Part shown: one piece after another, positions 1 to 8,449 of the stretch | Layout of the letters: each line of letters starts with the position of its first letter | Position numbering within the stretch: the first letter of the stretch is position 1 | Assembly: GCF_900113685.1 (NCBI RefSeq) | Contig: NZ_FOQG01000007.1 | Location: 62,001 to 126,000, forward strand | Source of the DNA: Nocardioides psychrotolerans | Lineage (GTDB): Bacteria; Actinomycetota; Actinomycetes; Propionibacteriales; Nocardioidaceae | Reading direction: 5' to 3' | Length of the DNA stretch: 64,000 nt | The notes under the pieces: model-generated | Database searches by the model: none | Told to the model about the DNA's origin: nothing | The model's input: the letters and a program-made list of their open reading frames with translations, nothing else | Program-made: the position numbers and the translations under genes

Positions 1-331
1 CGGTGAGCTGCTCGAGGTCCAGCGGGACGCCCATGAGCGAGCGGGGCAGGGGGCGCAGGGCGCCCCGGGTCCAGATGCGGGAGGAGGCGACCGTCGGGTG
101 CTCCAGCTCGAGCCCGACGGCCCGGGCGAGCGCCACCCCCTCGGGGCGCCGGTTGAGCATCGCCTCGGCGCCGACGTCGACCATCACGCCGCCGACCTCG
201 TCGCGCAGGAGCTTGCCGCCGACGTGGTCGCTGCCCTCGAGGAGCACGACGTCGTGACCGGCCGTGACGAGGTCGCGGGCAGCGGTCAGCCCGGCGACCC
301 CTCCCCCGACGACGACGACCCGCTTGACCAC
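1..331 (-). CDS. hemG: protoporphyrinogen/coproporphyrinogen III oxidase, N-terminal part
   Basis: FAD-dependent haem-pathway oxidase; in actinobacteria it oxidises coproporphyrinogen III. Only the first 110 residues lie inside the window. They carry the dinucleotide-binding glycine motif [12 protein letters not shown] near the start, an acidic strand end ([12 protein letters not shown]), and the conserved GAEAMLNR segment. The start is GTG at 329-331: an in-frame stop lies only five codons upstream and no other start fits. The partner hemE lies about 7 kb away on the same strand. In relatives the two are usually close, so the organosulfur module between them looks like an insertion or rearrangement. 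The alternative is another flavin amine-oxidase family member, which is less likely given hemE nearby. Confidence 0.85.
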   Translation of the reverse strand, partial: MVKRVVVVGGGVAGLTAARDLVTAGHDVVLLEGSDHVGGKLLRDEVGGVMVDVGAEAMLNRRPEGVALARAVGLELEHPTVASSRIWTRGALRPLPRSLMGVPLDLEQLT

Positions 332-540
332 GTCTTCATCGTCTCACTGGGCGTGGGCGACGTGTCACAGTGCTGCGGATCAGGGCATCACGTATTCGGA
401 CGTACTCAACGCCACGTAGCCGCAGGCCGTCAGGCGTGGACGAGGTGGTGGAGAGGCACTTGCGTACGTCCGGCTACGCGAGCGGCACCGGGACGACGCC
501 GCTCGCTGGCGCTCGGCGGGCTCGACCGACGAACAGGGCA

Positions 541-571
541 CACCCGGCCCTCGCGCCGCCGCGGCCGGGTG
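541..571 (-). terminator. GC-rich hairpin after the flavin reductase
   Basis: Perfect 9-bp arms CACCCGGCC (541-549) and GGCCGGGTG (563-571) with a 13-base loop, 43 bases past the stop of the last gene of the minus-strand organosulfur module. There is no T-run, so it is a hairpin of the kind common at gene ends in high-GC genomes rather than a textbook intrinsic terminator. The rest of 332-614 holds no gene I can support. Confidence 0.5.
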
Positions 572-614
572 CACGGTCGCGGCGGCACGAGGTGTTCGTG
601 GGCCCGAGGGGGGC

Positions 615-1124
615 TCAGGCGGAGGCGGCCATGCGGCCGAAGCCGCTGCGGTGGAAGACGAGCGGGCCGGAGGTGTCGGCCTGCGAGACGGCGTGCAGCT
701 CGAGCAGCACGATCGTGTGGTCGCCGGCGGCGACCTCCTCATAGATCGAGCAGTCGAAGGTAGCCAGGCCGTCGTCCAGGCTCAGCGCTCCTGCGTCGGT
801 GACGGTCACCTCGAGACCCTCGAAGCGCTCGTCGACGGGACCGGCGAGCTGACGGCAGACCTCGCCGTGGTGGTCGGCCAGGATCGTGACGCCGAGGTGT
901 CCGGCGCGACGCAGGTCGGGCCACGTCTTCGAGGTGTTGGCGATGGAGAACGACACCAGCGGCGGGTCCAGGCTCACCGAGGTGAAGGAGCTTGCGGCCA
1001 GGCCGACCCGGCGTCCGTCGACCTGGGCGGCCACGGCGACGACACCGCTCGGGAAGATCCCGAAGGCCTCGCGCAGGGCCTGCGGGTCGAGGTCCTGGTT
1101 GGTCGAGAGCGTGGTCACGATCAT
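615..1124 (-). CDS. flavin reductase domain protein (FMN supplier)
   Basis: A 169-residue protein of the flavin_reductase / HpaC-like fold that reduces FMN with NAD(P)H and hands FMNH2 to partner monooxygenases. Diagnostic parts are the N-terminal FGIFPSGVVAVAA strand, the ASSFTSVSLDPPLVSFSIA flavin-contacting segment (about residues 44-62) and the GDHTIVLLEL strand near the C-terminus. Its ATG overlaps the stop of the upstream SsuE-like gene (ATGA), so it is translationally coupled and closes the organosulfur operon. With two FMNH2-using luciferase-like enzymes and two DszC-like proteins upstream, supplying reduced flavin is the obvious role. The exact flavin preference cannot be read from sequence. 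Confidence 0.85.
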   Translation of the reverse strand: MIVTTLSTNQDLDPQALREAFGIFPSGVVAVAAQVDGRRVGLAASSFTSVSLDPPLVSFSIANTSKTWPDLRRAGHLGVTILADHHGEVCRQLAGPVDERFEGLEVTVTDAGALSLDDGLATFDCSIYEEVAAGDHTIVLLELHAVSQADTSGPLVFHRSGFGRMAASA

Positions 1125-1573
1125 GCGTGGACTCCTGTCGTGAGGCGGGCGGTGAGCAGGGCCGAGACCACGGGGCGGGCGGTGGCCAGCCAGGCGTCGT
1201 ACGCCGTGGGGTCGGCGTGGGCGCTGTCGAGGACGTAGAGCCCCCGGACCGGCACGGTCGCGCCGATCTCGCTCAGGACGGTGCCGTGCTGCGGCGCGAA
1301 GCGGGCGAGGAAGAGCTTGAGCAGCCCGGAGTAGGTGGCCTTGTAGGTCGGGGTGGCGACCACGACCAGGTCAGCCGCAGCCACCTGGGACACCAGGTCG
1401 TCGACGTCCGGGTCGGCCCAGTCGAGCAGCCCGGGACCGGTCGTGGCGAGGTCGACGACGAGGTCGGGCTCGTGGCCGGACAGCTCGGTGGCGACATAGG
1501 CCGCTGCCTTGAGGGTGCGCGAGGCCGGCTGGGGGTTGCCGACGACGACGGCAACGCGCGACGCGCCGGTCAC
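1121..1573 (-). CDS. NADPH-dependent FMN reductase, SsuE-like
   Basis: A 150-residue flavodoxin-fold reductase. The N-terminal VAVVVGNPQPASRT is the phosphate-binding loop of the SsuE/FMN_red family, followed by VVVATPTYKATYSGLLKLFLA, the conserved PxY-type flavin-ring segment (split here by eye at about residues 71-91). It is somewhat shorter than typical SsuE (about 170-200). The start is GTG at 1571-1573, overlapping the SsuD-like stop by four bases (GTGA), so coupled translation is expected. A second unrelated flavin reductase follows immediately; why the module keeps two is not evident. It likely provides FMNH2 to SsuD and SfnG. Confidence 0.8.
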   Translation of the reverse strand: MTGASRVAVVVGNPQPASRTLKAAAYVATELSGHEPDLVVDLATTGPGLLDWADPDVDDLVSQVAAADLVVVATPTYKATYSGLLKLFLARFAPQHGTVLSEIGATVPVRGLYVLDSAHADPTAYDAWLATARPVVSALLTARLTTGVHA

Positions 1574-2721
1574 GACGCGGCCTCGGAGGAGCCGAACGGC
1601 ACCGACGCGCGGCCCGTGACCGGGGCAGGGTGCTCCCACAGACCGCGGCGGGCCAGCTCGGGCAGGACGCCCTCGCCGAAGCGGTAGGACTCCTCGAGGT
1701 GCGGGTAGCCCGAGAGGACGAACTCCTCGATGCCGACCGCGACATATTGCTCGACCAGGTCGGCGATCTCGTCGTGACTGCCGACCAGTGCGGTGCCCGC
1801 ACCGCCACGCACCAGGCCGACGCCGGCCCAGAGGTTGGGGTGGATCTCGAGTCCGTCCTTGGAGCCGGCGTTGAGCTCGAGCATCCGGCGCTGGCCCTCG
1901 GACTCGCTGCGCCTGAGGCCGGCCTGGACCTTGGCGATCTCGGACTCGTCGATGCCGGCGAGCAGGCGGTCGGCCTCGGCCCACGCCTCCTCGGCGGTGT
2001 CGCGGGCGATGGTGTGGAGGCGGATGCCGAAGCACACCTCTCGACCCTCATCAGCAGCCAGCTTGCGGATCCACTCCACCTTCTCCGCCACGGCCGTGGG
2101 CGGCTCGCCCCAGGTGAGGTAGACGTCGGCGTGCTTGGCCGCGACCCTCCCGGCCGCTGGCGAGGAGCCACCGAAGTAGATCTCGGGCAGCGGGTCGGGG
2201 ATCTGCGCGAGCACGGCCTCGTCGAGGCGCAGGTGCTCGCCAGCAAAGGACACGCTCTCCCCCGTCCAGAGCCGACGCACGATCGTCAGGAACTCGTCGC
2301 AGCGGGCGTAGCGGGCCTCCTTGTCGAGGTAGTCGCCGTACATCCGCTGCTCGTGGCTCTCGCCGCCGGTGACGACGTTGAGCAGGAGCCGGCCCCCGGT
2401 GAGGTTCTGGAAGGTGCCGGCCATCTGCGCTGCCAGGAACGGCGAGGTGAGGCCGGGCCGGAAGGCGACGAGGAACTTCAGCCGGTCCGAGACGCTGCTG
2501 AGCATCGCCGTGGAGAGCCAGGCGTCCTCGCACCAGGCGCCGGTGGGCGTCAGGGCGGCCTCGAAGCCGAGCTGCTCCGCGCTGCGCGCGACCTGGCCGA
2601 GGTAGGGCACGGATGCGGCACGGCCGGACGCGCCGGCCTCCACGCCGTGACCGCCGCCGACGACCTGGCGGCCGTCGCCGCCGTTGGTGGGGAGGAACCA
2701 GTGGAACTTCAGGTGGGACAT
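1570..2721 (-). CDS. ssuD: FMNH2-dependent alkanesulfonate monooxygenase, SsuD-like (LLM class)
   Basis: A 383-residue bacterial luciferase-like TIM-barrel monooxygenase that cleaves alkanesulfonates to aldehyde and sulfite with FMNH2 and O2. The N-terminus (KFHWFLPTNGGD), the TPTGAWCEDAWL segment, VAFRPGLTSPFLAAQMA and NVVTGGESHEQRMYGD are characteristic of SsuD. The frame opens further upstream, but a good ribosome site (GGAAGG) lies just before the ATG at 2719-2721, so I use that start. It follows sfnG by 40 bases and overlaps the SsuE-like gene. With SfnG upstream it completes a plausible route from dimethyl sulfone through methanesulfinate/methanesulfonate to sulfite. No sulfonate ABC transporter is in the window. 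Confidence 0.88.
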   Translation of the reverse strand: MSHLKFHWFLPTNGGDGRQVVGGGHGVEAGASGRAASVPYLGQVARSAEQLGFEAALTPTGAWCEDAWLSTAMLSSVSDRLKFLVAFRPGLTSPFLAAQMAGTFQNLTGGRLLLNVVTGGESHEQRMYGDYLDKEARYARCDEFLTIVRRLWTGESVSFAGEHLRLDEAVLAQIPDPLPEIYFGGSSPAAGRVAAKHADVYLTWGEPPTAVAEKVEWIRKLAADEGREVCFGIRLHTIARDTAEEAWAEADRLLAGIDESEIAKVQAGLRRSESEGQRRMLELNAGSKDGLEIHPNLWAGVGLVRGGAGTALVGSHDEIADLVEQYVAVGIEEFVLSGYPHLEESYRFGEGVLPELARRGLWEHPAPVTGRASVPFGSSEAAS

Positions 2722-2761
2722 GACGTCCTTCCAGGTGGGTGTAGATGAGGTGGATGAGGCG

Positions 2762-3874
2762 TCAGCCGACGCGGGAGAGCTCTGCGGCCTCAAGCTCACG
2801 GACGATCGGGAGGACCTCGCGGCCGAAGTAGACGACGTCCTCCTGGGCGTGCAGGAAGCCGAGCAGCATCATGTCGACGCCGCGGCGCTTGAAGTCCAGG
2901 ATCCGGTGGGCCACCTGCTCGGGCGTGCCGATCAGTCCGGTGCGGAAGCCGTCGTTGTACTGGACCAGGTCCTTGAACTCCGAGTCCTGCCACATGCCCT
3001 TCTTGTCTCCCGTCGACTGCCCGGCCTGCTTGACCGCGGAGCCGAAGCCCTCGACGGCCTCGACGTCGGCCTTCGCGATGATCTCGTCGAGCACGGCATG
3101 CGCCTCGGCCTCGGTGTCGCGGGCGATCATGAAGCCGTTGACGCCGAACTTCACGGAGCCGGCAGGGCGTCCGTGGACCTGGGCCGCGTCGGTGACGTCC
3201 TGGACCTGCTCGGCGATGCCCTTGGGCGTGTTGCCGTTGCAGAGGTACCAGTCGGTCACGCGGCCACCCAGGCCGCGCGCGTCGCTGGAGTTGCCCCCCA
3301 TGAAGATCTCGGGGTGGGCCCGGCCGGGCACGTCGAGCGGCTTGGGCTTGAGGTCGAAGTCGTGGAGGCGGTAGAAGTCGCCGGAGAGCTCGGCGTGGTC
3401 GCTGGTCCAGATCTCGCGGACGTAGCCGATGAACTCCTCCGAGCGGCGGTAGCGCTCGCCGTGCTCGAGCCACGGCTCGCCGAGCCGGGTGAACTCGTCC
3501 TTGAACCAGCCGCTCACCACGTTGATCGCCGCACGCCCGCCGGAGATCTGGTCGGCGGTCGCGATGAACTTCGCGAGCACGCCGGGCTGCCACAGCCCGG
3601 GGTGCACCGCGGCGATGACCTTGAGTCGCTCGGTAGCGAGCAGCAGCGCGAGGCTGAAGCTGGTCGACTCGTGCTGGTGGGCCGCGCCGTAGGACGCCAT
3701 GTAGCGCACCTGGGAGAGGGCGTAGTCGAAGCCGTTGCCCTCGGCCAGCCGGGCGAGCTCGACGTTGTAGTCGTAGCCCCAGTCGGTGCGTTGCTCGATC
3801 TTGCTGACCACCAGGCCACCGCTGACGTTGGGCACCCAGTAGGCGAACGTGATGGGTTCGTTCCGTGCTGTCAT
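2762..3874 (-). CDS. sfnG: dimethylsulfone monooxygenase SfnG
   Basis: A 370-residue luciferase-like FMNH2-dependent monooxygenase that converts dimethyl sulfone to methanesulfinate. The N-terminal FAYWVPNVSGGLVVSKIEQR is a hallmark of SfnG; RAAINVVSGWFKDEFTRLG and EIFMGGNSSDARG are the usual barrel segments. Two starts are possible. I choose ATG 3872-3874 because GGAAG lies eight bases upstream; the GTG at 3881-3883 would leave that site too close. A 124-base gap with an AT-rich patch precedes the gene, so it may have its own promoter within the cluster. SfnG is usually induced under sulfate limitation, but no dedicated regulator is seen nearby. Confidence 0.9.
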   Translation of the reverse strand: MTARNEPITFAYWVPNVSGGLVVSKIEQRTDWGYDYNVELARLAEGNGFDYALSQVRYMASYGAAHQHESTSFSLALLLATERLKVIAAVHPGLWQPGVLAKFIATADQISGGRAAINVVSGWFKDEFTRLGEPWLEHGERYRRSEEFIGYVREIWTSDHAELSGDFYRLHDFDLKPKPLDVPGRAHPEIFMGGNSSDARGLGGRVTDWYLCNGNTPKGIAEQVQDVTDAAQVHGRPAGSVKFGVNGFMIARDTEAEAHAVLDEIIAKADVEAVEGFGSAVKQAGQSTGDKKGMWQDSEFKDLVQYNDGFRTGLIGTPEQVAHRILDFKRRGVDMMLLGFLHAQEDVVYFGREVLPIVRELEAAELSRVG

Positions 3875-3911
3875 GGGATCCACTTCCGTCGCAGGTCATT
3901 CTTGCTTATGT

Positions 3912-3940
3912 ATATTAGATTGATCGACATTGGGCTCAGA
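3912..3940 (-). promoter_or_regulatory. possible sfnG promoter
   Basis: The only long gap inside the organosulfur cluster (3875-3998) contains an AT-rich island unusual for this genome. Read on the minus strand it gives TAATAT (3917-3912), a good -10, about 38 bases before the sfnG start. I see no convincing -35. This is inference from composition and position. Confidence 0.35.
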
Positions 3941-3981
3941 TGCAGGGCGGGGCGGCCCACCAGGCGTCAGGTCCGGACGGC

Positions 3982-3999
3982 GGCGTGATCGGCCACGCC
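3982..3999 (-). terminator. short hairpin at the DszC-like gene end
   Basis: GGCGTG (3982-3987) and CACGCC (3994-3999) form a 6-bp stem with a 6-base loop at the stop codon of the upstream flavoprotein gene. It could attenuate read-through into sfnG. It is short and lacks a T-run. Confidence 0.3.
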
Positions 4000-5225
4000 T
4001 AGCGCGTGGTCGTCCCGATGGCCCAGGCGTAGGGCGGCGGGGTGCCGTTGGTGAGGTGGTCACCGACCACCCGCGCCTTGAGGATGCGCGGGTTGTGGCT
4101 GGCGACCGTGCGGGCGTTGCGCCAGTGGCGGTCCAGGCCGGCAGTGCGCGAGGTCGCCGAGGCCCCCAGCGTGTCGAAGAGGTCGCTCGTCGCGCGCAGC
4201 ACCAGGTCGGTGACGACGACCTGCGCGGTCGACGACTCCACCTCGACGACCTCGTTGAGCCGCCGCGTGACCGAGGCGTCCTCGTGGACCGAGTCGGCTA
4301 CCGCCTGCAGCGCACCGGCCACGCGCAGGGTCGTCGCCTCAGCGGCGTAGACCGCGGCCGCGATCTCCCCGATCCGGGCCAGCACCTGCGGGTCGTCGCG
4401 CACCCGGGAGGCGTTGGCGTGGGAGTAGTTGCGCTCGCGGCGTCGTACGGCGTCGACGGTGTCGTCGAGCGCCGCCCGGGCGATGCCGGCCAGTGTCGCC
4501 AGCAGGTTGAGCTGGTAGAGCGCGGTCTGGTGGGGGAAGCGCTCCTCGAAGGGCAGCACGTGCGCGTCCGGAACGGCGACGTCCTCGAAGGTCGTCGTGC
4601 CACTACCCGTGCCCTTCTGGCCGAAGCCGTCCCAGTCGTCGACCACGGTGACGCCCTCGGCGCGCGTGTCGACGATGGCGATCGCGAAGCGGTCGGGCTG
4701 GTCGCCGAACTGGCCGTCGGCACGCACCCGCGCGTAGACGTCGGCCCACTCCGCGTAGATGCTGCCGGTCGTGTAGAACTTCGTGCCGCTGATGCGCCAG
4801 CCGCTCTCGGCGCGCTCCCCGGCGCGGGTGAGCACCGTGCGCTGGGTCTCGATCGCGGTGGAGCCAACCTCCGACCAGGCGTTGCCGGCGATCTCGCCGG
4901 CGACGAACCGGTCGAACCACGCCTGCTGATCACGCCCCACGGCGTGCTGCCAGAGCCGGTCCTCGGCCAGCGCGAAGTGGCCGCGGAAGGCCTGGGTGAG
5001 GTTGGCGTCCGCAGCCGCCACGTCGATCCACAGCTGCGTCAGCTCGGGCCAGGGCAGCCCGCGACCGCCGTACTGCTCGGGGACCCGGAGGGCGCCGAAG
5101 CCCTCCTGCTTGAGCCAGCGCACCGGTTCGAACGGCAGCTCGCCGTCGAGCTCGCGCTGCAGCGTGCCGGAGCGGATCTTCTCGAGCAGGGGGCTGTATT
5201 GCTCACGGAGGTCGTCGAGGGTCAT
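3999..5225 (-). CDS. DszC/SfnC-like flavin-dependent oxidoreductase (acyl-CoA dehydrogenase fold)
   Basis: A 408-residue member of the acyl-CoA-dehydrogenase-fold group that includes DszC and SfnC, using reduced flavin for S- or N-oxygenation. Visible family segments are GALRVPEQYGGRGLPWPELTQ, the flavin-contacting WSEVGSTAIE and KFYTTGSIYAEWADV, the DDWDGFGQKGTGSGTTTFEDV strand, and the C-terminal HWRNARTVASHNP. The frame opens at a GTG (5238-5240) that overlaps the previous stop, but AGGAG lies seven bases before the ATG at 5223-5225, so the ATG is preferred. Its place between another DszC-like gene and sfnG points to organosulfur oxidation; the true substrate is not deducible. Confidence 0.82.
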   Translation of the reverse strand: MTLDDLREQYSPLLEKIRSGTLQRELDGELPFEPVRWLKQEGFGALRVPEQYGGRGLPWPELTQLWIDVAAADANLTQAFRGHFALAEDRLWQHAVGRDQQAWFDRFVAGEIAGNAWSEVGSTAIETQRTVLTRAGERAESGWRISGTKFYTTGSIYAEWADVYARVRADGQFGDQPDRFAIAIVDTRAEGVTVVDDWDGFGQKGTGSGTTTFEDVAVPDAHVLPFEERFPHQTALYQLNLLATLAGIARAALDDTVDAVRRRERNYSHANASRVRDDPQVLARIGEIAAAVYAAEATTLRVAGALQAVADSVHEDASVTRRLNEVVEVESSTAQVVVTDLVLRATSDLFDTLGASATSRTAGLDRHWRNARTVASHNPRILKARVVGDHLTNGTPPPYAWAIGTTTR

Positions 5226-5236
5226 GCCGCCGCTCC

Positions 5237-6247
5237 TCACGTGTACCAGGTCGGCTCGGGCAGCTCGCCGAGCAGCGCGTAGCGCCCCACCTCGGCGCGC
5301 TTGTGCGCGATCGGGTCGTGGAGGCTGTGGGTGCGGATGTTGCGCCAGGAGATGTCCAGCCCGACCGAGCTCGCCGTCGCGCGGGCGCCCGTGACGTCGA
5401 AGACGCGGGTGCCGATCTCCAGCCCGACGCCGATGGCGACCTGCTTGGCGGCCGCGATCACGACAGCGGCCTCGCCCCGCTCCTGCCCGGTCACGGTGTC
5501 GGCGTGCTCGTTGATGCCCTCGATCAGCTCGGCGCCGCGCTCGGCGAGCGCCTCTGCCGCCCAGAGCTTGGAGCGCAGGTCACCGTAGGCCTCGAGGACG
5601 TAGAACTCCTCGCTGCCGCGCTGCTTGAGGTCGGGCGTGTAGGGCCAGGCTCGGGTCTTGTCGCGGGTGTAGGTGGCCGCGGTCGCCAGCGCGCCCTCGG
5701 CGATGCCGAGGTAGAGGTTGGCGAAGATCAGCTGGATCAGCGGGACGTTGAGGGTGTTGTAGACACGCGGCACGAACACGCGGTCGAAGACGTGCTTCTC
5801 GGTCCCCTCGATGACGCCCTCCAGCACGGTGACGTCAGAGACCCGCCCGCCGGTCGAGAACGACTTGCGGCCGGTGAAGACGAGCTCCCCGCCTTCTTCG
5901 CGGATGCTGAGGTCGTCGTCGCGGGGGTTGACGGCGCCGCCGAAGAACCAGGTGCCCTCGGTCGCCTGCTGCTCGACGCTCTCGACCTGCTCCGACGTCC
6001 CGACGAGGCGCGCCGCCCAGGCCCACAGGTAGTGGTAGCCCAGCAGCTGCCCGATCGAGCCGTCGCCGGCCGAGACGGCACGCACGACACGGAGGGCCGT
6101 GGTCCAGTCCTGGCCGGCGTCCTTGAGCAGCTGCACCTCGGCGTACGGCGTCTGGTTGGCGCGGTCGCGCTCGACCCAGGCCTCGGGCGAGCGGGGATTG
6201 CTGCCCCAGGTGGTGAGCACCTCGGACGGGGTGGCGTAGACGGTCAT
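5237..6247 (-). CDS. SfnB/DszC-like flavoprotein, internally shortened
   Basis: First gene of the organosulfur cluster, 336 residues against about 390-410 usual for the family. The N-terminus, GSIGQLLGYHYLWAWAARLVG, TWFFGGAVNPRDDDLSIRE, GRKSFSTGGRVSDVTVLEG and the C-terminal helices (YNTLNVPLIQLIFANLYLG, SWRNIRTHSLHDPIAHK) are well preserved. Two stretches I expect from memory of homologues are absent: about 12-15 residues between LLKDAG and QDWTT, and about 50 residues between KHVF and DRVFVPRVYN, which should hold the flavin-barrel strand with the D-W-D-x-x-G-Q motif. Both gaps keep the frame. The start has GGAG five bases ahead. It may be a defective enzyme, a natural variant or an assembly artefact; expression could still matter for the downstream genes. 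Confidence 0.7.
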   Translation of the reverse strand: MTVYATPSEVLTTWGSNPRSPEAWVERDRANQTPYAEVQLLKDAGQDWTTALRVVRAVSAGDGSIGQLLGYHYLWAWAARLVGTSEQVESVEQQATEGTWFFGGAVNPRDDDLSIREEGGELVFTGRKSFSTGGRVSDVTVLEGVIEGTEKHVFDRVFVPRVYNTLNVPLIQLIFANLYLGIAEGALATAATYTRDKTRAWPYTPDLKQRGSEEFYVLEAYGDLRSKLWAAEALAERGAELIEGINEHADTVTGQERGEAAVVIAAAKQVAIGVGLEIGTRVFDVTGARATASSVGLDISWRNIRTHSLHDPIAHKRAEVGRYALLGELPEPTWYT

Positions 6248-6417
6248 GGGGTCTCCAGGGTTCTCAGGGACACGATGGGCTTAATCTCGCATATCTTGAC
6301 TGACTTTATAGAGAATGGCACACCCCACAACCGATCACCAGGACCGGCCGCCACCGGCACCGTCCGGCGCGAGCCTCCCGGGCGGAACCCACCCACTGCG
6401 GGGCTCGTCGTACCCAC

Positions 6418-7371
6418 ATGTTCCGTCGCCTCCTCGCCTCCGCCGCCGTGCTCACCGTGCTCACCGTCGGCGCCGCCGGCTGCTCCTCGGGAGCGGACTC
6501 GACCTCGTCCTCCGATGTCGCAGCGTCGGCCCCGGACCCGGCGATCGAGGCACCTGCGATGCCGCCTGAGGAGGGGAGGGACCTCCTCGACAGCGGGTCG
6601 ACGGCACTCGCCTTCAGCGAGTCGGCCGGCGGTGCCGCGGAGGCCACCGCCGCGGCCGCCGACTCGACGGTGCGGTCGCTGATCTCCACCGGCAACGTGC
6701 AGCTGCGCTCCGATGACGTCGGGGAGGCGCGCTTCGAGGTGCAGAAGGTCGTCGACGAGCTGCGCGGCGAGATCGCCCAGGAGGAGACCGCGACCGACGA
6801 CGAGGGCGACGTGAAGCGCTCGCGGCTCGTGCTCCGCATCCCCTCGGCGCGGTTCGCCGACGCGATGACGGCGCTCGAGGAGACCGCCACGCTGATGACG
6901 TCGAGCTCCGCCGTCGACGACGTGACGACGAAGGTGATCGACACGCAGGTGCGGCTGCGGGTGCAGCGCGCCAGCATCCGGCGCATCGCGCTGCTGCTCG
7001 ACCGGGCCCAGAGCATCCGCGACATCGTCAACATCGAGGGCCAGCTCTCCCGCCGCCAGGCCGCGCTCGGCTCGCTGGAGCGGACCGCCGCCTACCTCGC
7101 CGACCAGACGTCGATGGCCACGATCACCGTGTCCCTGGAGCAAACCAAGGACGAGCCCGCGAAGAAGAAGCCCGAGCCGGAGGAGACCGGCTTCCTCGCC
7201 GGCCTGGACGCCGGGTGGTCCGCCTTCACCGGCGCCGCTGTGGGGCTCGCGACCGCCGCGGGCGCGGTCCTGCCCTTCGCTGTGGTGCTGACCCTGCTCG
7301 GAGTGGCGACCTGGCCGCTGCGCCGCCGGATCAGAGCGGGTAGGACTGCACGTACTCCGTCAGCCGCTTGA
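6418..7371 (+). CDS. DUF4349 lipoprotein with C-terminal membrane helix
   Basis: A 317-residue envelope protein. A signal peptide ends in a lipobox (VGAAGC, Cys22), followed by a Ser/Asp-rich spacer. The DUF4349 core (about 80-245) contains SLISTGNVQLRSDDVGEA, LVLRIPSARFADAMTAL and a coiled-coil-like stretch (IRDIVNIEGQLSRRQAALGSLE). A charged KKKPEPEE linker leads to one transmembrane helix (about 275-297) with a basic tail. Function is unknown; the family is thought to sit in the envelope and oligomerise. Its last 41 bases overlap the end of hemE on the other strand. The gene is divergent from the organosulfur cluster across a 170-base gap that must hold both promoters. Confidence 0.82.
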   Translation: MFRRLLASAAVLTVLTVGAAGCSSGADSTSSSDVAASAPDPAIEAPAMPPEEGRDLLDSGSTALAFSESAGGAAEATAAAADSTVRSLISTGNVQLRSDDVGEARFEVQKVVDELRGEIAQEETATDDEGDVKRSRLVLRIPSARFADAMTALEETATLMTSSSAVDDVTTKVIDTQVRLRVQRASIRRIALLLDRAQSIRDIVNIEGQLSRRQAALGSLERTAAYLADQTSMATITVSLEQTKDEPAKKKPEPEETGFLAGLDAGWSAFTGAAVGLATAAGAVLPFAVVLTLLGVATWPLRRRIRAGRTARTPSAA

Positions 7372-8377
7372 GCTGGTCGGGGTCGGTCGACGGGATGACC
7401 CCGTGGCCGAGGTTGAAGATGTGGCCACGTGCCGCACGACCGGCCTCGATGACCTCGGCGGCGCGGGCGAGCATCAGCTCGGGCGGCGCGAAAACGAGGG
7501 TCGGGTCGAGGTTGCCCTGGACGCTGCGGTCTCCCACGAGGGGCACCGCGGAGGCCAGCGGCGTGCGCCAGTCGACGCCGACCACGTCGGCCCCGGCCTC
7601 GCCCATCAGCCCGAGCAGGTTGCTCGTGCCGACGCCGAAGTGGATGCGCGGGACGCCGAGCCCTCCGGCATGGGCGAGCACGCGGCTCGAGTGGGGCATG
7701 ACGAGCGCCTCGTAGTCGGCCGGGGTCAGCGCGCCCGCCCACGAGTCGAAGAGCTGCACGGCCGAGGCGCCGGCGGCGACCTGGACCTCGAGGTAGGCGG
7801 CCGCGATCTGTGCGATCTTGCGCATCAGCGCGTCCCAGACGTCGGGAGCGCCGAACATCATCGCCTTGGTCTTGGCGTGCTCCTTGGAGGGCCCGCCCTC
7901 GACGAGGTACGACGCCACGGTGAACGGCGCCCCTGCGAAGCCGATCAGCGGGGTCGCTCCGAGCTCGGCGACGACGCCCCGGACGGCCTGGGTGATGAAC
8001 GGGACGTGCTCGGGCGTCAGGTCGGGGATCGCCGCCACGTCCTCGAGCGTGCGCACCGGCGAGGCCACGACCGGCCCCACGCCCGCGACGATGTCGAGGT
8101 CGACGCCGACCGCCTTGAGCGGCAGGACGATGTCGGAGAAGAGGATCGCCGCGTCCACGCCGTAACGACGCACGGGCTGCAGCGTGATCTCCGTGACCAG
8201 GTCGGGGTCCATGCACGACTCGAGCATCCCCACGCCCTCGCGGATCCTGAGGTACTCCGGCAGCGAGCGTCCCGCCTGGCGCATGAACCAGACCGGCGTG
8301 TGCGGCACCGGCTCACCGCGCGCGGCCTTCAGGAGGGCACTGTCGGCGAGTCCGGGGTGGCTGGTGGGCGCGAGCAT
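7331..8377 (-). CDS. hemE: uroporphyrinogen decarboxylase
   Basis: A 348-residue cytoplasmic enzyme that removes the four acetate carboxyls of uroporphyrinogen III to give coproporphyrinogen III. The invariant PVWFMRQAGRSLPEYL (residues 28-43) holds the substrate-binding Arg pair, LFSDIVLP holds the catalytic Asp, and GFAGAPFTVASYLVEGG and IFNLGHGV are further URO-D signatures. ATG 8375-8377 is preceded by GGAGG at eight bases, which fixes the start. Transcribed toward hemG, the next haem enzyme, but separated from it here by the DUF4349 and organosulfur genes. The upstream neighbour pair DUF3000/RNase D matches the order I know from Nocardioides-like genomes. Confidence 0.95.
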   Translation of the reverse strand: MLAPTSHPGLADSALLKAARGEPVPHTPVWFMRQAGRSLPEYLRIREGVGMLESCMDPDLVTEITLQPVRRYGVDAAILFSDIVLPLKAVGVDLDIVAGVGPVVASPVRTLEDVAAIPDLTPEHVPFITQAVRGVVAELGATPLIGFAGAPFTVASYLVEGGPSKEHAKTKAMMFGAPDVWDALMRKIAQIAAAYLEVQVAAGASAVQLFDSWAGALTPADYEALVMPHSSRVLAHAGGLGVPRIHFGVGTSNLLGLMGEAGADVVGVDWRTPLASAVPLVGDRSVQGNLDPTLVFAPPELMLARAAEVIEAGRAARGHIFNLGHGVIPSTDPDQLKRLTEYVQSYPL

Positions 8378-8449
8378 GGGACAAGCCTCCCAGGTCACCC
8401 CCGGCGTGTTCGCAGATGGGTTCGAGTCCCGCGGTCCTACTGTGATCCC

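Noticed and set aside
8419..8434. GGTTCGAGTCCC resembling a tRNA T-loop
   Set aside because: The flanking bases do not form a T-stem of five pairs, and no acceptor or anticodon stem can be drawn. It is the hemE/DUF3000 intergenic region.
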